Shown: piece after piece, positions 18,519 through 26,782 of the stretch
Position numbering within the stretch: position 1 is the first letter of the stretch
Layout of the letters: each line of letters starts with the position of its first letter
The notes under the pieces: model-generated
What the model was told of the DNA's origin: nothing
The model's database searches: none
What the model saw: the letters and a program-made list of their open reading frames with translations, nothing else
Assembly: GCF_900088825.1 (NCBI RefSeq)
Contig: NZ_LT592170.1
Coordinates: 1,042,852 to 1,106,851, forward strand
Origin: Thiomonas delicata
Lineage (GTDB): Bacteria > Pseudomonadota > Gammaproteobacteria > Burkholderiales > Burkholderiaceae_C
DNA: 64,000 bases
Reading direction: 5' to 3'
Made by a program: the position numbers and the translations under genes

Positions 18519-18947
18519 TTAAAGGTCCAGGCTCTTGGGCTGCTGCGCGCTGTGCGGATGCTCCGCGCCGGCGTAGACCTTGAGTTTTTTGATCATGGCA
18601 TAGCCCAGTGGGCCCTTGGGCAGCATGCCCTTGACCGCGAGTTGCAGGGCGCGGCCGGGATGCTTGGCCTGCATGTCCTTGAAACGCGTGGCGTAAATGC
18701 CGCCGGGGTAGCCGGTATGCCGGTAGTAAATCTTGTCTTCGGCCTTGTTGCCAGTGACGCGCAACTTGGCGGAATTGACCACGATGATGAAGTCGCCGGT
18801 ATCGACGTGAGGCGTGTAAATGGGTTTGTGCTTGCCGCGAAGGCGTCGTGCCACTTCGCTGGCGACACGGCCGAGGACTTTGTCCGTCGCGTCAATCACA
18901 AACCATTCATGCGTCACTTCGGCCGGTTTGGCGCTGAAGGTTTTCAT
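18519..18947 (-). CDS. rplM: 50S ribosomal protein L13
   Basis: A 142-residue ribosomal protein. Typical segments are [30 protein letters not shown] and [20 protein letters not shown]. The ATG at 18947 matches the normal start (MKTFSAKP); a longer frame to 19238 is not supported. First gene of the L13-S9 operon. Confidence 0.97.
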   Translation of the reverse strand: MKTFSAKPAEVTHEWFVIDATDKVLGRVASEVARRLRGKHKPIYTPHVDTGDFIIVVNSAKLRVTGNKAEDKIYYRHTGYPGGIYATRFKDMQAKHPGRALQLAVKGMLPKGPLGYAMIKKLKVYAGAEHPHSAQQPKSLDL

Positions 18948-19310
18948 GGATGCTGGTTCACAAGATGAGTTGTGGCCTTTCCTGCTCTGGTGCTGCGGCA
19001 GGCTCTCCCCGGGCAGTTTCGCGGCATTGCATGCACCACACGCAGCAGCCCCGGGGAGGGCGGGGCGACGCGTGGTCATGAAACGAGAGGCCATGAATAG
19101 GGCCGTGCGGCAACAATCGCGGACTGCTTTTCCGGCGGCCGAAAAAACCGGAACTCTGAATTCTAGCCTGGAACCCAGGCCTAGGGAATAGAGCCGTAGA
19201 GGCGTCCCGGCGGGGCTGGATAACCCCAGGGCTTGCAATCGGGCGAATTCAGCCTATATTTGTTGCGACGCAACAATTTTCTCGGCGTCATTCCTCAGGG
19301 ATCAAATTCC
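18948..19310. other. divergent intergenic region rplM / GNAT
   Basis: These 363 bases contain the ribosomal operon promoter and leader and the promoter of the acetyltransferase. No gene is evident. A perfect 17-base palindrome at 19260-19276 is listed separately. Confidence 0.5.
19260..19276. promoter_or_regulatory. 17-bp perfect palindrome upstream of GNAT gene
   Basis: TTGTTGCG-A-CGCAACAA is perfectly symmetric and lies 34 bases before the ATG at 19311, directly downstream of a TATATT sequence that could be a -10 box. This placement fits an operator for a dimeric regulator; the regulator is unknown. Confidence 0.5.
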
Positions 19311-19964
19311 ATGACTTCGCAAGACGCATTCTTGCCCAAGGCCGCGCAGTCCTCGGATGACGAGGCGCAAGTGCTGCCTTACTTCAATCAGCCCGGCCCG
19401 CCGCTGGTTCCGATTCGCGCGATCGGCGCCGAGCATACTCCCGAGTTGCTGGCGCATTTTCTGGCTTTGGGCGACGAGGACCGCTACCTGCGGTTCGGCT
19501 ATGCGGCGAGCGACGTGCAGATCGAAGCCTACGTCACCCGCATCGATTTCCTGCGCGACGAAGTCTTCGGCGTTTTCAACCGCAAGCTCGAACTCATCGC
19601 CGCCGCGCATATCGCGCTGTCATGCCAGCCCGAGCAGGCTTGCCAGGCCGAGTTCGGAGTGTCCGTGCTGGAGAGCGGCAGGGGCAAGGGCATCGGCACG
19701 CGCTTGTTCCGGCGGGCAGCGATGTTCGCGCGCAACCGCGGCATCGAGATGCTCACCATGCAGTGCCTGACGCAAAACGCCGCCATGATGCGGATCGCGC
19801 GCCGTGCCGGCATGGAGGTGCATGTCGCGGGGAGCGAGACCGAGGCCTGCCTCAAGGTGCCGCAACGCGGCGTCTTCAGCCACCTGGACGAATGGGTGGA
19901 AAACGCCACCGGGCAACTCGACTTTGCCATCAAGCTCGGTCTGCACCGTCCCCAAATGGCCTGA
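19311..19964 (+). CDS. GNAT-family N-acetyltransferase
   Basis: A 217-residue protein with a GCN5-related fold. The acetyl-CoA-binding region is FGVSVLESGRGKGIGTRLFR, with the (R/Q)-x-x-G-x-G/A core RGKGIG. N-terminal residues 1-45 are a non-conserved extension. The start at 19311 follows CAGGGA; a longer frame from 19233 crosses the upstream palindrome. The substrate cannot be told from sequence. It is convergent with the AsnC-type regulator, eight bases apart. Confidence 0.8.
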   Translation: MTSQDAFLPKAAQSSDDEAQVLPYFNQPGPPLVPIRAIGAEHTPELLAHFLALGDEDRYLRFGYAASDVQIEAYVTRIDFLRDEVFGVFNRKLELIAAAHIALSCQPEQACQAEFGVSVLESGRGKGIGTRLFRRAAMFARNRGIEMLTMQCLTQNAAMMRIARRAGMEVHVAGSETEACLKVPQRGVFSHLDEWVENATGQLDFAIKLGLHRPQMA

Positions 19965-19972
19965 GTTGTCCG

Positions 19973-20461
19973 TCATACGGCAATCCCGGTGTAGGGTTTG
20001 ATCTGGGCCAGCACAAAGCTGGATTTCACATCCTCCACGCTTTCGTGCTTGAGCAGGGTTTCCAGCACGAAATGGGCGTAGTGGTCCATGTCTTGCACGT
20101 GCACGCGCAGCATGTAGTCCATCTCGCCCGTTAGTGCCAGGCATTCGACGACCTCGGGCCAGGTCTGCACGGCGGCCCGAAACGACTCCAGCGGTGAGCG
20201 CTGGCTGCCGGCACGGTGCTTTTCCAGACGCACGCTCAGCAAGGTGCTCAGCTCAAGGCCCAGCGCGCGCGGGTTCAAGACCGCGCGGTAGCCTTGGATG
20301 ATGCCCATCTGCTCCAGCCTTCGCACTCTGCGCTGCACGGCGGAGGCCGACAGACCCACCTGTTCGGCGAGCTGTTCCTGGGTCAGCCGCGCGTCCTGCT
20401 GCAGCAAGGCGAGCAGGCGGCGGTCGATTCGATCCGGGGTGGGGGCGGCCTGGTCTTGCAT
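19973..20461 (-). CDS. Lrp/AsnC-family regulator next to hppD-phhA
   Basis: A 162-residue regulator with an N-terminal helix-turn-helix (IDRRLLALLQQDARLTQEQL, then SASAVQRRVRRLE) and a C-terminal RAM/AsnC ligand domain (VVECLALTGEMDYMLRVHV). It is divergent from hppD with 132 bases between. Lrp-type activators of Phe/Tyr catabolism are known in other proteobacteria, so control of hppD-phhA is a reasonable inference. Two ATGCGCA boxes lie in the shared promoter region. Confidence 0.88.
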   Translation of the reverse strand: MQDQAAPTPDRIDRRLLALLQQDARLTQEQLAEQVGLSASAVQRRVRRLEQMGIIQGYRAVLNPRALGLELSTLLSVRLEKHRAGSQRSPLESFRAAVQTWPEVVECLALTGEMDYMLRVHVQDMDHYAHFVLETLLKHESVEDVKSSFVLAQIKPYTGIAV

Positions 20462-20497
20462 GATTTCCGCTTTGAAGTTGATTTTTACGCGTTAATT

Positions 20498-20545
20498 ATG
20501 CGCATTGCCGGCTTGATTGCGCCAATAAAAACGAAAAAATGCGCA
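20498..20545. promoter_or_regulatory. paired ATGCGCA boxes in AsnC/hppD promoter region
   Basis: ATGCGCA occurs at 20498-20504 and at 20539-20545, each followed by a CCGG sequence, with starts 41 bases apart (about four helical turns). The interval between them is AT-rich. Same-face spacing fits multimeric Lrp-type binding; this is inference from spacing. Confidence 0.4.
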
Positions 20546-20593
20546 AATTCCGGCCTAGAGTGAGCGGCATATCAGACCAGGACGGAGATTCGC

Positions 20594-21706
20594 ATGCGCA
20601 CTGCGACTGCAGGCAACCCGATGGGGACCGACGGCTTCGAGTTCGTCGAGTACGCAGCCCCCGAGCCGGAGAAGCTGGGTGCCTTGTTCGCACAACTGGG
20701 TTTTCGCGCCGTGGCCAGGCATCGCCACAAGGATGTCACGCTGTGGCGCCAAGGCGGGATCAACTTTCTTGTCAATGCCGAGCCCGATTCGTTCGCGCAG
20801 CGCTTCGCCCGCCTGCACGGACCCAGCATCTGCGCCATCGCCTTTCGCGTGGACGACGCGGCGGCGGCGTACAAGCGCGCCCTCGATCTCGGCGCCTGGG
20901 GCTTCGACGCGCGCAGCGGTCCGATGGAACTGAATATCCCGGCCATCAAGGGCATCGGGGACAGCCTCATCTACTTCGTCGATCGCTGGCGCGGCAAGAA
21001 CGGCCGGCGCGGCAGCATCGGTGATATCTCCATCTACGACGTCGATTTCGAACCTTTGGACGGGACGGACGCCGAGCATGCCGGCGCGGGCTTGACCGAG
21101 ATCGACCATCTCACCCACAACGTGCACCGCGGACGCATGGGCGAGTGGGCGGAGTTCTACACCCGGCTGTTCAATTTTCGCGAGATCCGTTATTTCGACA
21201 TCGAGGGCCAGGTCACCGGCGTGAAATCCAAGGCCATGACCAGTCCCTGCGGCAAGATCCGCATCCCCATCAACGAGGAGGGGCAGGAGAAGGCTGGCCA
21301 GATCCAGGAATATCTCGACCTCTACCACGGCGAGGGCATTCAGCACATCGCGCTGGCCACGGACGACATCCATGCCACGGTCGAGCGTCTGCGCCGCGCC
21401 GGCGTGGGTTTCCTCGACACGCCGGATACTTATTACGAACTTCTCGACCAGCGCCTTCCTGGTCACGGCGAAGATCTGGTCCGGCTGCGGCAAAACCGCA
21501 TCCTGCTGGACGGCGCGACGGACGCGGCCGGCGGCAAGCGCCTGCTGCTGCAGATCTTCACCCAGACCGTGATCGGACCGATCTTTTTCGAAATCATCCA
21601 GCGCAAGGGCGACCAGGGCTTCGGCGAAGGTAACTTCAAGGCTCTATTCGAAAGCATCGAACTCGACCAGATGCGCCGTGGTGTCCTGGCGCACAGCGCG
21701 GCCTGA
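20594..21706 (+). CDS. hppD: 4-hydroxyphenylpyruvate dioxygenase
   Basis: A non-heme Fe(II) dioxygenase of 370 residues that converts 4-hydroxyphenylpyruvate to homogentisate in tyrosine catabolism. The C-terminal catalytic domain shows the iron ligands in EIDHLTHNV (His), GIQHIALAT (His) and [10 protein letters not shown] (Glu). The N-terminal vicinal-oxygen-chelate domain is present and lacks ligands, as usual. A GGACGGAG sequence precedes the ATG. phhA follows by 17 bases. Confidence 0.95.
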   Translation: MRTATAGNPMGTDGFEFVEYAAPEPEKLGALFAQLGFRAVARHRHKDVTLWRQGGINFLVNAEPDSFAQRFARLHGPSICAIAFRVDDAAAAYKRALDLGAWGFDARSGPMELNIPAIKGIGDSLIYFVDRWRGKNGRRGSIGDISIYDVDFEPLDGTDAEHAGAGLTEIDHLTHNVHRGRMGEWAEFYTRLFNFREIRYFDIEGQVTGVKSKAMTSPCGKIRIPINEEGQEKAGQIQEYLDLYHGEGIQHIALATDDIHATVERLRRAGVGFLDTPDTYYELLDQRLPGHGEDLVRLRQNRILLDGATDAAGGKRLLLQIFTQTVIGPIFFEIIQRKGDQGFGEGNFKALFESIELDQMRRGVLAHSAA

Positions 21707-21723
21707 GCCCGGAGGAGACAGCG

Positions 21724-22641
21724 ATGGCCTCGGCCGCAGTTTCCGCGTCAGCGCCGCCCGCCGTGCCGGTCACTTACGGGGAGGCCGGCATCGTCCCGCG
21801 CGGGGACTACGCCGCGGCGCAGGCCGACTACACCTGCACGCAGAATTGGCAGGCCTACACGCGCGACGAACATGCCCTGTTCGCGCGCCTGTATGCGCGG
21901 CAAATGGCGCTGCTCCCCGGCCGGGCATGTGACGAGTTCACCCATGCGCTGACCCATCTCCGGGCGCAGCGGGGCATCCCGCGCTTCGAGGACATCAACA
22001 CCAGCTTGCGGCGGGCCACGGGCTGGGAGATTGCCGCGGTTCCGGGATTGATCCCCGAGAACGCGTTTTTCCGCCTGCTGGCGGCGCGGCGCTTTCCGGT
22101 GACGGTGTGGCTGCGCAAACCGCAGGAGTTCGACTACATCGTCGAACCGGACCTGTTCCACGACCTGTTCGGCCATGTTCCCTTGCTGTTCGAGCCGTCA
22201 TTCGCCGACGCCATGCAGGCCTTCGGCATCAGCGGACTGAAGGCCGAAGGCCTGCATGCCACGCAGTACCTGGCCAGGTTCTATTGGTACACGGTGGAGT
22301 TCGGCCTGATGCGCACCGCGCGGGGTTTGCGCATCTACGGCGCCGGCATCCTGTCATCCGGAGGCGAGATCGGGCACAGCCTGCACAGCTCGCGGGCCCG
22401 CCGCGTACCGTTCGACCCGCTGCGCGTCATGCGCAGCCGCTATCGCATCGACGACTATCAGCCCATCTACAGCGTGATCGACAGCTTCGCGCAGTTGTTC
22501 GCGGCCACGGCGACCGATTTCGCGCCGCTGTATGCCGCCGCCGCCGCGATGCCCGACATCGCTCCGGGCGCCGTGCTGCCTGGCGAGACGATTCTCGCGC
22601 CGATGGCCGATTCAGGCGACCACGCCATCGGCACGGCCTGA
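21724..22641 (+). CDS. phhA: phenylalanine 4-monooxygenase
   Basis: A tetrahydrobiopterin-dependent aromatic amino acid hydroxylase of 305 residues that makes tyrosine from phenylalanine. Iron ligands are the two histidines in LFHDLFGHVPLL and the glutamate in FYWYTVEFGL; SGGEIGHSL is also typical. Together with hppD it gives two steps of Phe degradation. No pterin-carbinolamine dehydratase (phhB) lies nearby. Its last 30 bases overlap the end of the convergent hydrolase gene. Confidence 0.94.
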   Translation: MASAAVSASAPPAVPVTYGEAGIVPRGDYAAAQADYTCTQNWQAYTRDEHALFARLYARQMALLPGRACDEFTHALTHLRAQRGIPRFEDINTSLRRATGWEIAAVPGLIPENAFFRLLAARRFPVTVWLRKPQEFDYIVEPDLFHDLFGHVPLLFEPSFADAMQAFGISGLKAEGLHATQYLARFYWYTVEFGLMRTARGLRIYGAGILSSGGEIGHSLHSSRARRVPFDPLRVMRSRYRIDDYQPIYSVIDSFAQLFAATATDFAPLYAAAAAMPDIAPGAVLPGETILAPMADSGDHAIGTA

Positions 22642-23565
22642 GCAAGCGTCCGCGTGGTCGAGAAACCGCTGCAGGCATTGCCGCGTGACGGGGTGGAAGG
22701 CCAGGGCGATATGTCCGGCGCCGCGCACATGCACGCGCTCGGCGCCTGCGAGCCAGGCCGCATCCTCGGGGTAGACAAGCTGGTCGCAGTCGCTGGCGAC
22801 ACACCCGCGCGGCGGCTGCGCGAAACCGGCCTCCCTGGCCTGCAGCGCAAGCAGCCAGGGGCTGCCAGGGCGCATCTGCGAGGCGTTGATCGAGGTGGCG
22901 AACCGTGCGAGCCAGGCGCCTGCGTGCGGTGTGCCGATGGTGATCAGCCCGGCCACGCGCCCGGCGTTTTCCGGCGCGGCCGCCAGCCAGGCGCGTGCCG
23001 CCAGCCCTCCCATGCTGTGCGCCAGCAGGACCGGCGCGCAGCCCGTGCCAGCGCGCAGACGCTCGACGGCCGAATCGATGATGGCGCCATAGGCGGAGAT
23101 GTCGCCGGGTAGCGGCTCCAGATTCACCGCGGCAAAGGGCGTGCCTTGTGCGTCAAGGCTGCGCATCAGCGGCGTCCAGAACGCCCGGTTGCAGAAATGG
23201 CCATGGACCAGGACGACGCCCGTCCGGTTGCGCGCACCTTGTCCTTGTCTCACGAACGGTTGGTCGGGGCAGGCTTGTTCGCGCCAGGGCTGTTGCCAGG
23301 CAAAGGCGCGCAGCGACAGCCACCACTCCGAGAGCCAGGCGCGCCAGCGCGGCCAGCCGCGACAGGCCGGCCCGCCATGGCGGGCAGACCAAGCGGCCTG
23401 CAGCGCCATGTGCAGGCCGGTGAACAGGCCATGGCCCAGCGGCAGGCCGAGCACCGCCAGCAGCAGGCCGGCCCCGGGATGTCCGGACCAGGCCAGCGCG
23501 CCGCCGAGCAGCACCAGCAAGGAGACCTGCGCAAGAAGCAGCAGACGCAGCCAGCGCGCCGTCAT
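22612..23565 (-). CDS. alpha/beta hydrolase (lipase/esterase-like) with N-terminal membrane segments
   Basis: A 317-residue protein. Two hydrophobic segments cover residues 5-50, then a basic, Trp-rich linker, and from about residue 115 an alpha/beta hydrolase fold begins with GVVLVHGHFCNRAFW (oxyanion loop). The nucleophile elbow is LAHSMGGLAAR (Ser), and GAGHIALAFHP probably carries the catalytic His. It may be a membrane-anchored lipase or PHA/triglyceride-type esterase; the substrate is unknown. Its start overlaps the stop of the aldehyde dehydrogenase (ATGA), and its 3' end overlaps phhA. Confidence 0.82.
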   Translation of the reverse strand: MTARWLRLLLLAQVSLLVLLGGALAWSGHPGAGLLLAVLGLPLGHGLFTGLHMALQAAWSARHGGPACRGWPRWRAWLSEWWLSLRAFAWQQPWREQACPDQPFVRQGQGARNRTGVVLVHGHFCNRAFWTPLMRSLDAQGTPFAAVNLEPLPGDISAYGAIIDSAVERLRAGTGCAPVLLAHSMGGLAARAWLAAAPENAGRVAGLITIGTPHAGAWLARFATSINASQMRPGSPWLLALQAREAGFAQPPRGCVASDCDQLVYPEDAAWLAGAERVHVRGAGHIALAFHPVTRQCLQRFLDHADACSGRADGVVA

Positions 23566-24986
23566 GCCCGGCGCTTCATCAGCGCCATCAGGCGCGAGAA
23601 GGTCTTGCCATAGGGCGGGCGTACCAGGGCCGTGCCGGCCAGGCGCGGCTGGTACAGCACGGGCTTGAGTTTGCTGAAGGTGTCGAACCCCCAGCGTCCG
23701 TGGTAATGCCCCATGCCGGAAGGGCCGATGCCGCCGAACGGGAGGTCGTCCTGGGCCACGTGCATCAGGATGTCGTTGACCGTCACGCCGCCGGCATGCG
23801 TGGCGCGCAGTGCGTGCGCCATGCGTTTGCGATCGTTGTCGAACCAGTACAACGCCAGTGGCCGTGGCCCGGCGTTGACGTGGGCGATGGCCTGGTCGAG
23901 ATTATCGTAAGGCACCAGCGGCAGCCAGGGACCGAAGATTTCTTCCCGCATCAGCGCAAGGTCGTGTGGCGGGTCGAGGCACAGGGCGGGCGCCAGGCGG
24001 TGCTGCAGGTCCTGGCTTTGCGGCCCCGTGAACAGCGGACGCACGCGCACGCCCGCCGCGCGCGCCTGCGCCAGCAGAGTGGCGAGGCGGCCGTAGTGGC
24101 GCAGATCGATGATGCTGCAGTAGTCCGGGCTTTGCAGGCCGTGCGGGTAGAGCTGCCGCGCGGCCTGCTCGCAGGCGTCGGCGAAGGACTCCATCTCGGC
24201 GCGGGGCAGCAGCACGTAGTCCGGCGCGACGCAGGTCTGTCCGGCGTTCACCAGCTTGCCGGTGACGATGCGCATGGCGGCGCGCCGCAAGTCCTGCCCG
24301 GGGGCGAGCACCACGGGGGATTTGCCGCCGAGCTCCAGCGTGACCGGCACAAGGTTGGCGCTCGCCGCGGCCATCACCCGCTTGCCCACCGCAGTGGAAC
24401 CGGTGAACAGCAGGTGGTCGAAGGGCAGCGCTCCGAACGCCGCGGCCTCGTCGGCTCCGCCGGTGAACACCGCGAGCTCGTCCGGGTCGAATCTGCCGCT
24501 GACCAGGCTGGCGAACAAGGCCCCGAAGGCCGGACTGAATTCGGAGAGTTTGACCATCGCCCGATTGCCAGCGGCGAACGCCGAGGCCAGTGGGCCGGCC
24601 GCCAGATACAGGGGATAGTTCCACGGCACGATGATGCCCACCAGGCCGAGCGGTTGGGGCAGCACGCGGGCGCGCGCAGGCCGGAACCAGAGGGAGGTGG
24701 AGGCGCGGCGCGGCCGCATCCAGGCGCGGCCGTGCCGCAGCGCATGGCGCAGGGCTTCGAGCGAGGGCACGATGTCGAGCATCTGGGTTTCGGCCGCGGC
24801 GCGGTGGCCGAAATCGCTGGAGATGGCCTCGCACAGCGCCGTCTCGTTGTCGTGGATGAGGGCGGACAGGCGCCGCAGGCGATCGCGGCGCACGGCCCAG
24901 GCCGCATAAGGTTGCGCGCGGCTGGCCGCGTGCAGGCGCTCATACGTGGCGCGCATATCCGAGGAAAACAAGGGAGGTCTGTCCAT
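23562..24986 (-). CDS. coniferyl-aldehyde-dehydrogenase-like aldehyde dehydrogenase
   Basis: A 474-residue NAD(P)-dependent aldehyde dehydrogenase. Key segments are GIIVPWNYPLYLAAGPLASA, FTGSTAVGKRVM, the catalytic glutamate in TLELGGKSPVV and the catalytic cysteine in NAGQTCVAPDYVL. The Ala-Pro-Asp-Tyr-Val after the cysteine and the short C terminus fit the class 3 / coniferyl aldehyde subfamily. The start at 24986 follows an AGGGAGG-type site on the minus strand. It is translationally coupled to the lipase-like gene, suggesting joint use of an ester-plus-aldehyde substrate. Confidence 0.87.
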   Translation of the reverse strand: MDRPPLFSSDMRATYERLHAASRAQPYAAWAVRRDRLRRLSALIHDNETALCEAISSDFGHRAAAETQMLDIVPSLEALRHALRHGRAWMRPRRASTSLWFRPARARVLPQPLGLVGIIVPWNYPLYLAAGPLASAFAAGNRAMVKLSEFSPAFGALFASLVSGRFDPDELAVFTGGADEAAAFGALPFDHLLFTGSTAVGKRVMAAASANLVPVTLELGGKSPVVLAPGQDLRRAAMRIVTGKLVNAGQTCVAPDYVLLPRAEMESFADACEQAARQLYPHGLQSPDYCSIIDLRHYGRLATLLAQARAAGVRVRPLFTGPQSQDLQHRLAPALCLDPPHDLALMREEIFGPWLPLVPYDNLDQAIAHVNAGPRPLALYWFDNDRKRMAHALRATHAGGVTVNDILMHVAQDDLPFGGIGPSGMGHYHGRWGFDTFSKLKPVLYQPRLAGTALVRPPYGKTFSRLMALMKRRA

Positions 24987-25096
24987 GCCGGTACCTCGCG
25001 GGTCGCTTTGGCTTATGCTAATTCGCTTCGGCTGGATGGGCCCAAATCTGTGCCCGCAACGCGGCCTTCGTCCATGCGCCCAACCTGAGCAAGGCC

Positions 25097-26041
25097 ATGT
25101 TCCCGTCATCGCTTCCTTCGTCGATCCGCGTGCTCGAGCGCGGCTGGCTCTCGGCCAACAACATCGTGTTCCTCGACGACGCGCGTACCGCCAGCGTGGT
25201 GGATACCGGCTATGTGCGGCACGCCGCGCAAACCGTGGAGCTGGTGCGGCACGCGGCGGGCGGGCGGCATCTGGCGCGCATCGTCAACACCCATTTGCAC
25301 TCCGATCATTGTGGCGGCAACGCCGCGTTGCAGGCTGCCTACGGGGGGACCGAGCGCTGCGCCATCATCGTCCCGGCCGGAGAAATGCAGGCGGTCAACA
25401 ATTGGGACGAGGATGCCCTGAGCTTTCGCTCCAGCGGCCAGCAGGCCGCCAGCTTTTCGGCCGCCGCCGAACTGTCCGCGGGCGATGTGCTGGAGCTCGG
25501 CGGCATGCCCTGGCAGGCGCATGCCGCCGCCGGCCACGATCCGCACGCGCTGATGCTGTTTCAGCCCGACGAACGCCTGCTCATCAGCGGCGATGCTTTG
25601 TGGGAACTGGGTTTCGGCGTGATTTTCCCGGAGATGGTGGGCGAGCCCGGATTCGCGCTGACCCGCGCCACGCTGCGGACGATCGAGGCGCTCGCCCCCG
25701 CCTTGGTGATTCCCGGTCACGGCGCGCCGTTCACCGATGCCGCGGCTGCGCTGGCGCGCGCGCATGCGCGTCTGGATGCCTTCGAAGCCGCGCCCGAACG
25801 GCATGCCCGGCACGGCCTGCGCGTGCTGCTCAAGTTCCATCTCCTGCAGCAAAGTTCGGGCATCGCGCTGGGCGCGCTGTTCACGTGGTTCGCCGGGACC
25901 GATTTCGTCGCGCGCACCTTGTGCTGCTTCTGGCCGCACGTCGAACCGCGCACGGTGTTCAACGAGATGCTGGATTCCTTGTTGCAGACGGGGCTGGCAC
26001 GCAGCAGCGATGGCCTGGTGTTCGACGCCGATGCGCCATGA
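25097..26041 (+). CDS. MBL-fold metallo-hydrolase
   Basis: A 314-residue metallo-beta-lactamase-fold protein with the dinuclear metal motif THLHSDHCGG, a second metal His in AAAGHDPHALMLF, and GHGAPF further on. The C-terminal 100 residues form an alpha-helical extension. Members act on thioesters, lactones and related bonds; this one cannot be assigned further. It is divergent from the aldehyde dehydrogenase with 110 bases between. Confidence 0.83.
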   Translation: MFPSSLPSSIRVLERGWLSANNIVFLDDARTASVVDTGYVRHAAQTVELVRHAAGGRHLARIVNTHLHSDHCGGNAALQAAYGGTERCAIIVPAGEMQAVNNWDEDALSFRSSGQQAASFSAAAELSAGDVLELGGMPWQAHAAAGHDPHALMLFQPDERLLISGDALWELGFGVIFPEMVGEPGFALTRATLRTIEALAPALVIPGHGAPFTDAAAALARAHARLDAFEAAPERHARHGLRVLLKFHLLQQSSGIALGALFTWFAGTDFVARTLCCFWPHVEPRTVFNEMLDSLLQTGLARSSDGLVFDADAP

Positions 26042-26044
26042 GCT

Positions 26045-26200
26045 CAGATTCGCCCGGTTGCGCAGCCGGGTTGGCAAAGATATGTGCCGAGTATCGGAAT
26101 CCGCCAGCAAACTGCTCCGGCCTTGACCGGCCTGCGCCAGATCGATCATCTGCTGGCGAAACTCCGCGGGGTAAGGGAGCCTTGGATACGGATAAATCGG
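26045..26200 (-). pseudogene. remnant of an IS3-family OrfA transposase
   Basis: On the minus strand one frame reads LPYPAEFRQQMIDLAQAG, the usual N terminus of IS3-family OrfA. A second frame then reads AGRSRPEQFAGGFRYSAH, matching the next OrfA segment (AGRSPEELAREF..SA). A frameshift therefore separates the two, and nothing of the rest of orfA, of orfB or of terminal repeats is visible. It marks past insertion at the edge of the metal-resistance block. Confidence 0.6.
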
Positions 26201-26260
26201 ACTTCCTTGTTGATGAGCGCTAAGGTGAACGCGAACAGGTGGCAACCTTAGTTCGCCGCT

Positions 26261-26695
26261 TTAGTTTTTACGCAGTGCGTGGCAACGACAGGCCCCTCCC
26301 ACACTGGCCTGTTCCAAGTTGCGCAGGATGCCGCAGTCGCTCGCGGTCTGATTGACACGACAGGTTTCGCGCAGCGCGTGCAACTGCTGCTCCAGCAAGC
26401 GCAGCGATTCGACCTGATGATGAATGCGCGCGATCTGCTGGTCGATGAGATGGTTGATGTCGTCGCACGCCGATTCAGGATGCTCCTGAAAGCTGCGCAA
26501 CACGCGCACGTCCGGCAATCCCATGCCCAGCGAGCGGCAGTGGCGAATGAAGTTGAGCTGCACCAGGTGGGCGCTGGTGTAGTTGCGATAGCCGTTGCCC
26601 TCGCGCGCGGGCGCGTCCAGCAAGCCCTCGCGCTCGTAAAAGCGCACCGTCTCCACATCGCAGTGGCCGCGCCGCGCCAATTCCCCGATTCGCAT
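26261..26695 (-). CDS. cadR: MerR-family Cd(II)/Pb(II)-responsive regulator
   Basis: A 144-residue MerR-type activator with an N-terminal winged helix-turn-helix (MRIGELARRGHCDVETVRFY EREG) and a coiled-coil dimer helix. Cys77, Cys112 and Cys121 match the metal-binding cysteines of CadR/PbrR, and a C-terminal CRCH motif is present. It is divergent from the P-type ATPase gene. The ATG at 26695 begins the conserved domain. The operator in the intergenic region has the long 19-bp spacer that MerR proteins need. Confidence 0.9.
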   Translation of the reverse strand: MRIGELARRGHCDVETVRFYEREGLLDAPAREGNGYRNYTSAHLVQLNFIRHCRSLGMGLPDVRVLRSFQEHPESACDDINHLIDQQIARIHHQVESLRLLEQQLHALRETCRVNQTASDCGILRNLEQASVGGACRCHALRKN

Positions 26696-26722
26696 GATGC
26701 ATTCCCCTCTCGTGCAAGGCAC

Positions 26723-26753
26723 TTGACCCTGTAGCAGGTACAGGCTGTTCAAT
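26723..26753 (+). promoter_or_regulatory. CadR-controlled cadA promoter/operator
   Basis: A -35 TTGACC (26723-26728) and a -10 TTCAAT (26748-26753) are separated by 19 bases. Between them lies the perfect inverted repeat CCTGTA-N5-TACAGG (26728-26744). An over-long spacer with a dyad inside is the hallmark of MerR-family promoters, which the metal-bound regulator untwists. Confidence 0.85.
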
Positions 26754-26782
26754 GATCGCACTGTTCACCGAGATCCGCCATC

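Noticed and set aside
23700-25088. Plus-strand open frame of 462 codons opposite the aldehyde dehydrogenase
   Set aside because: Shadow frame; the opposite strand encodes all catalytic ALDH motifs.
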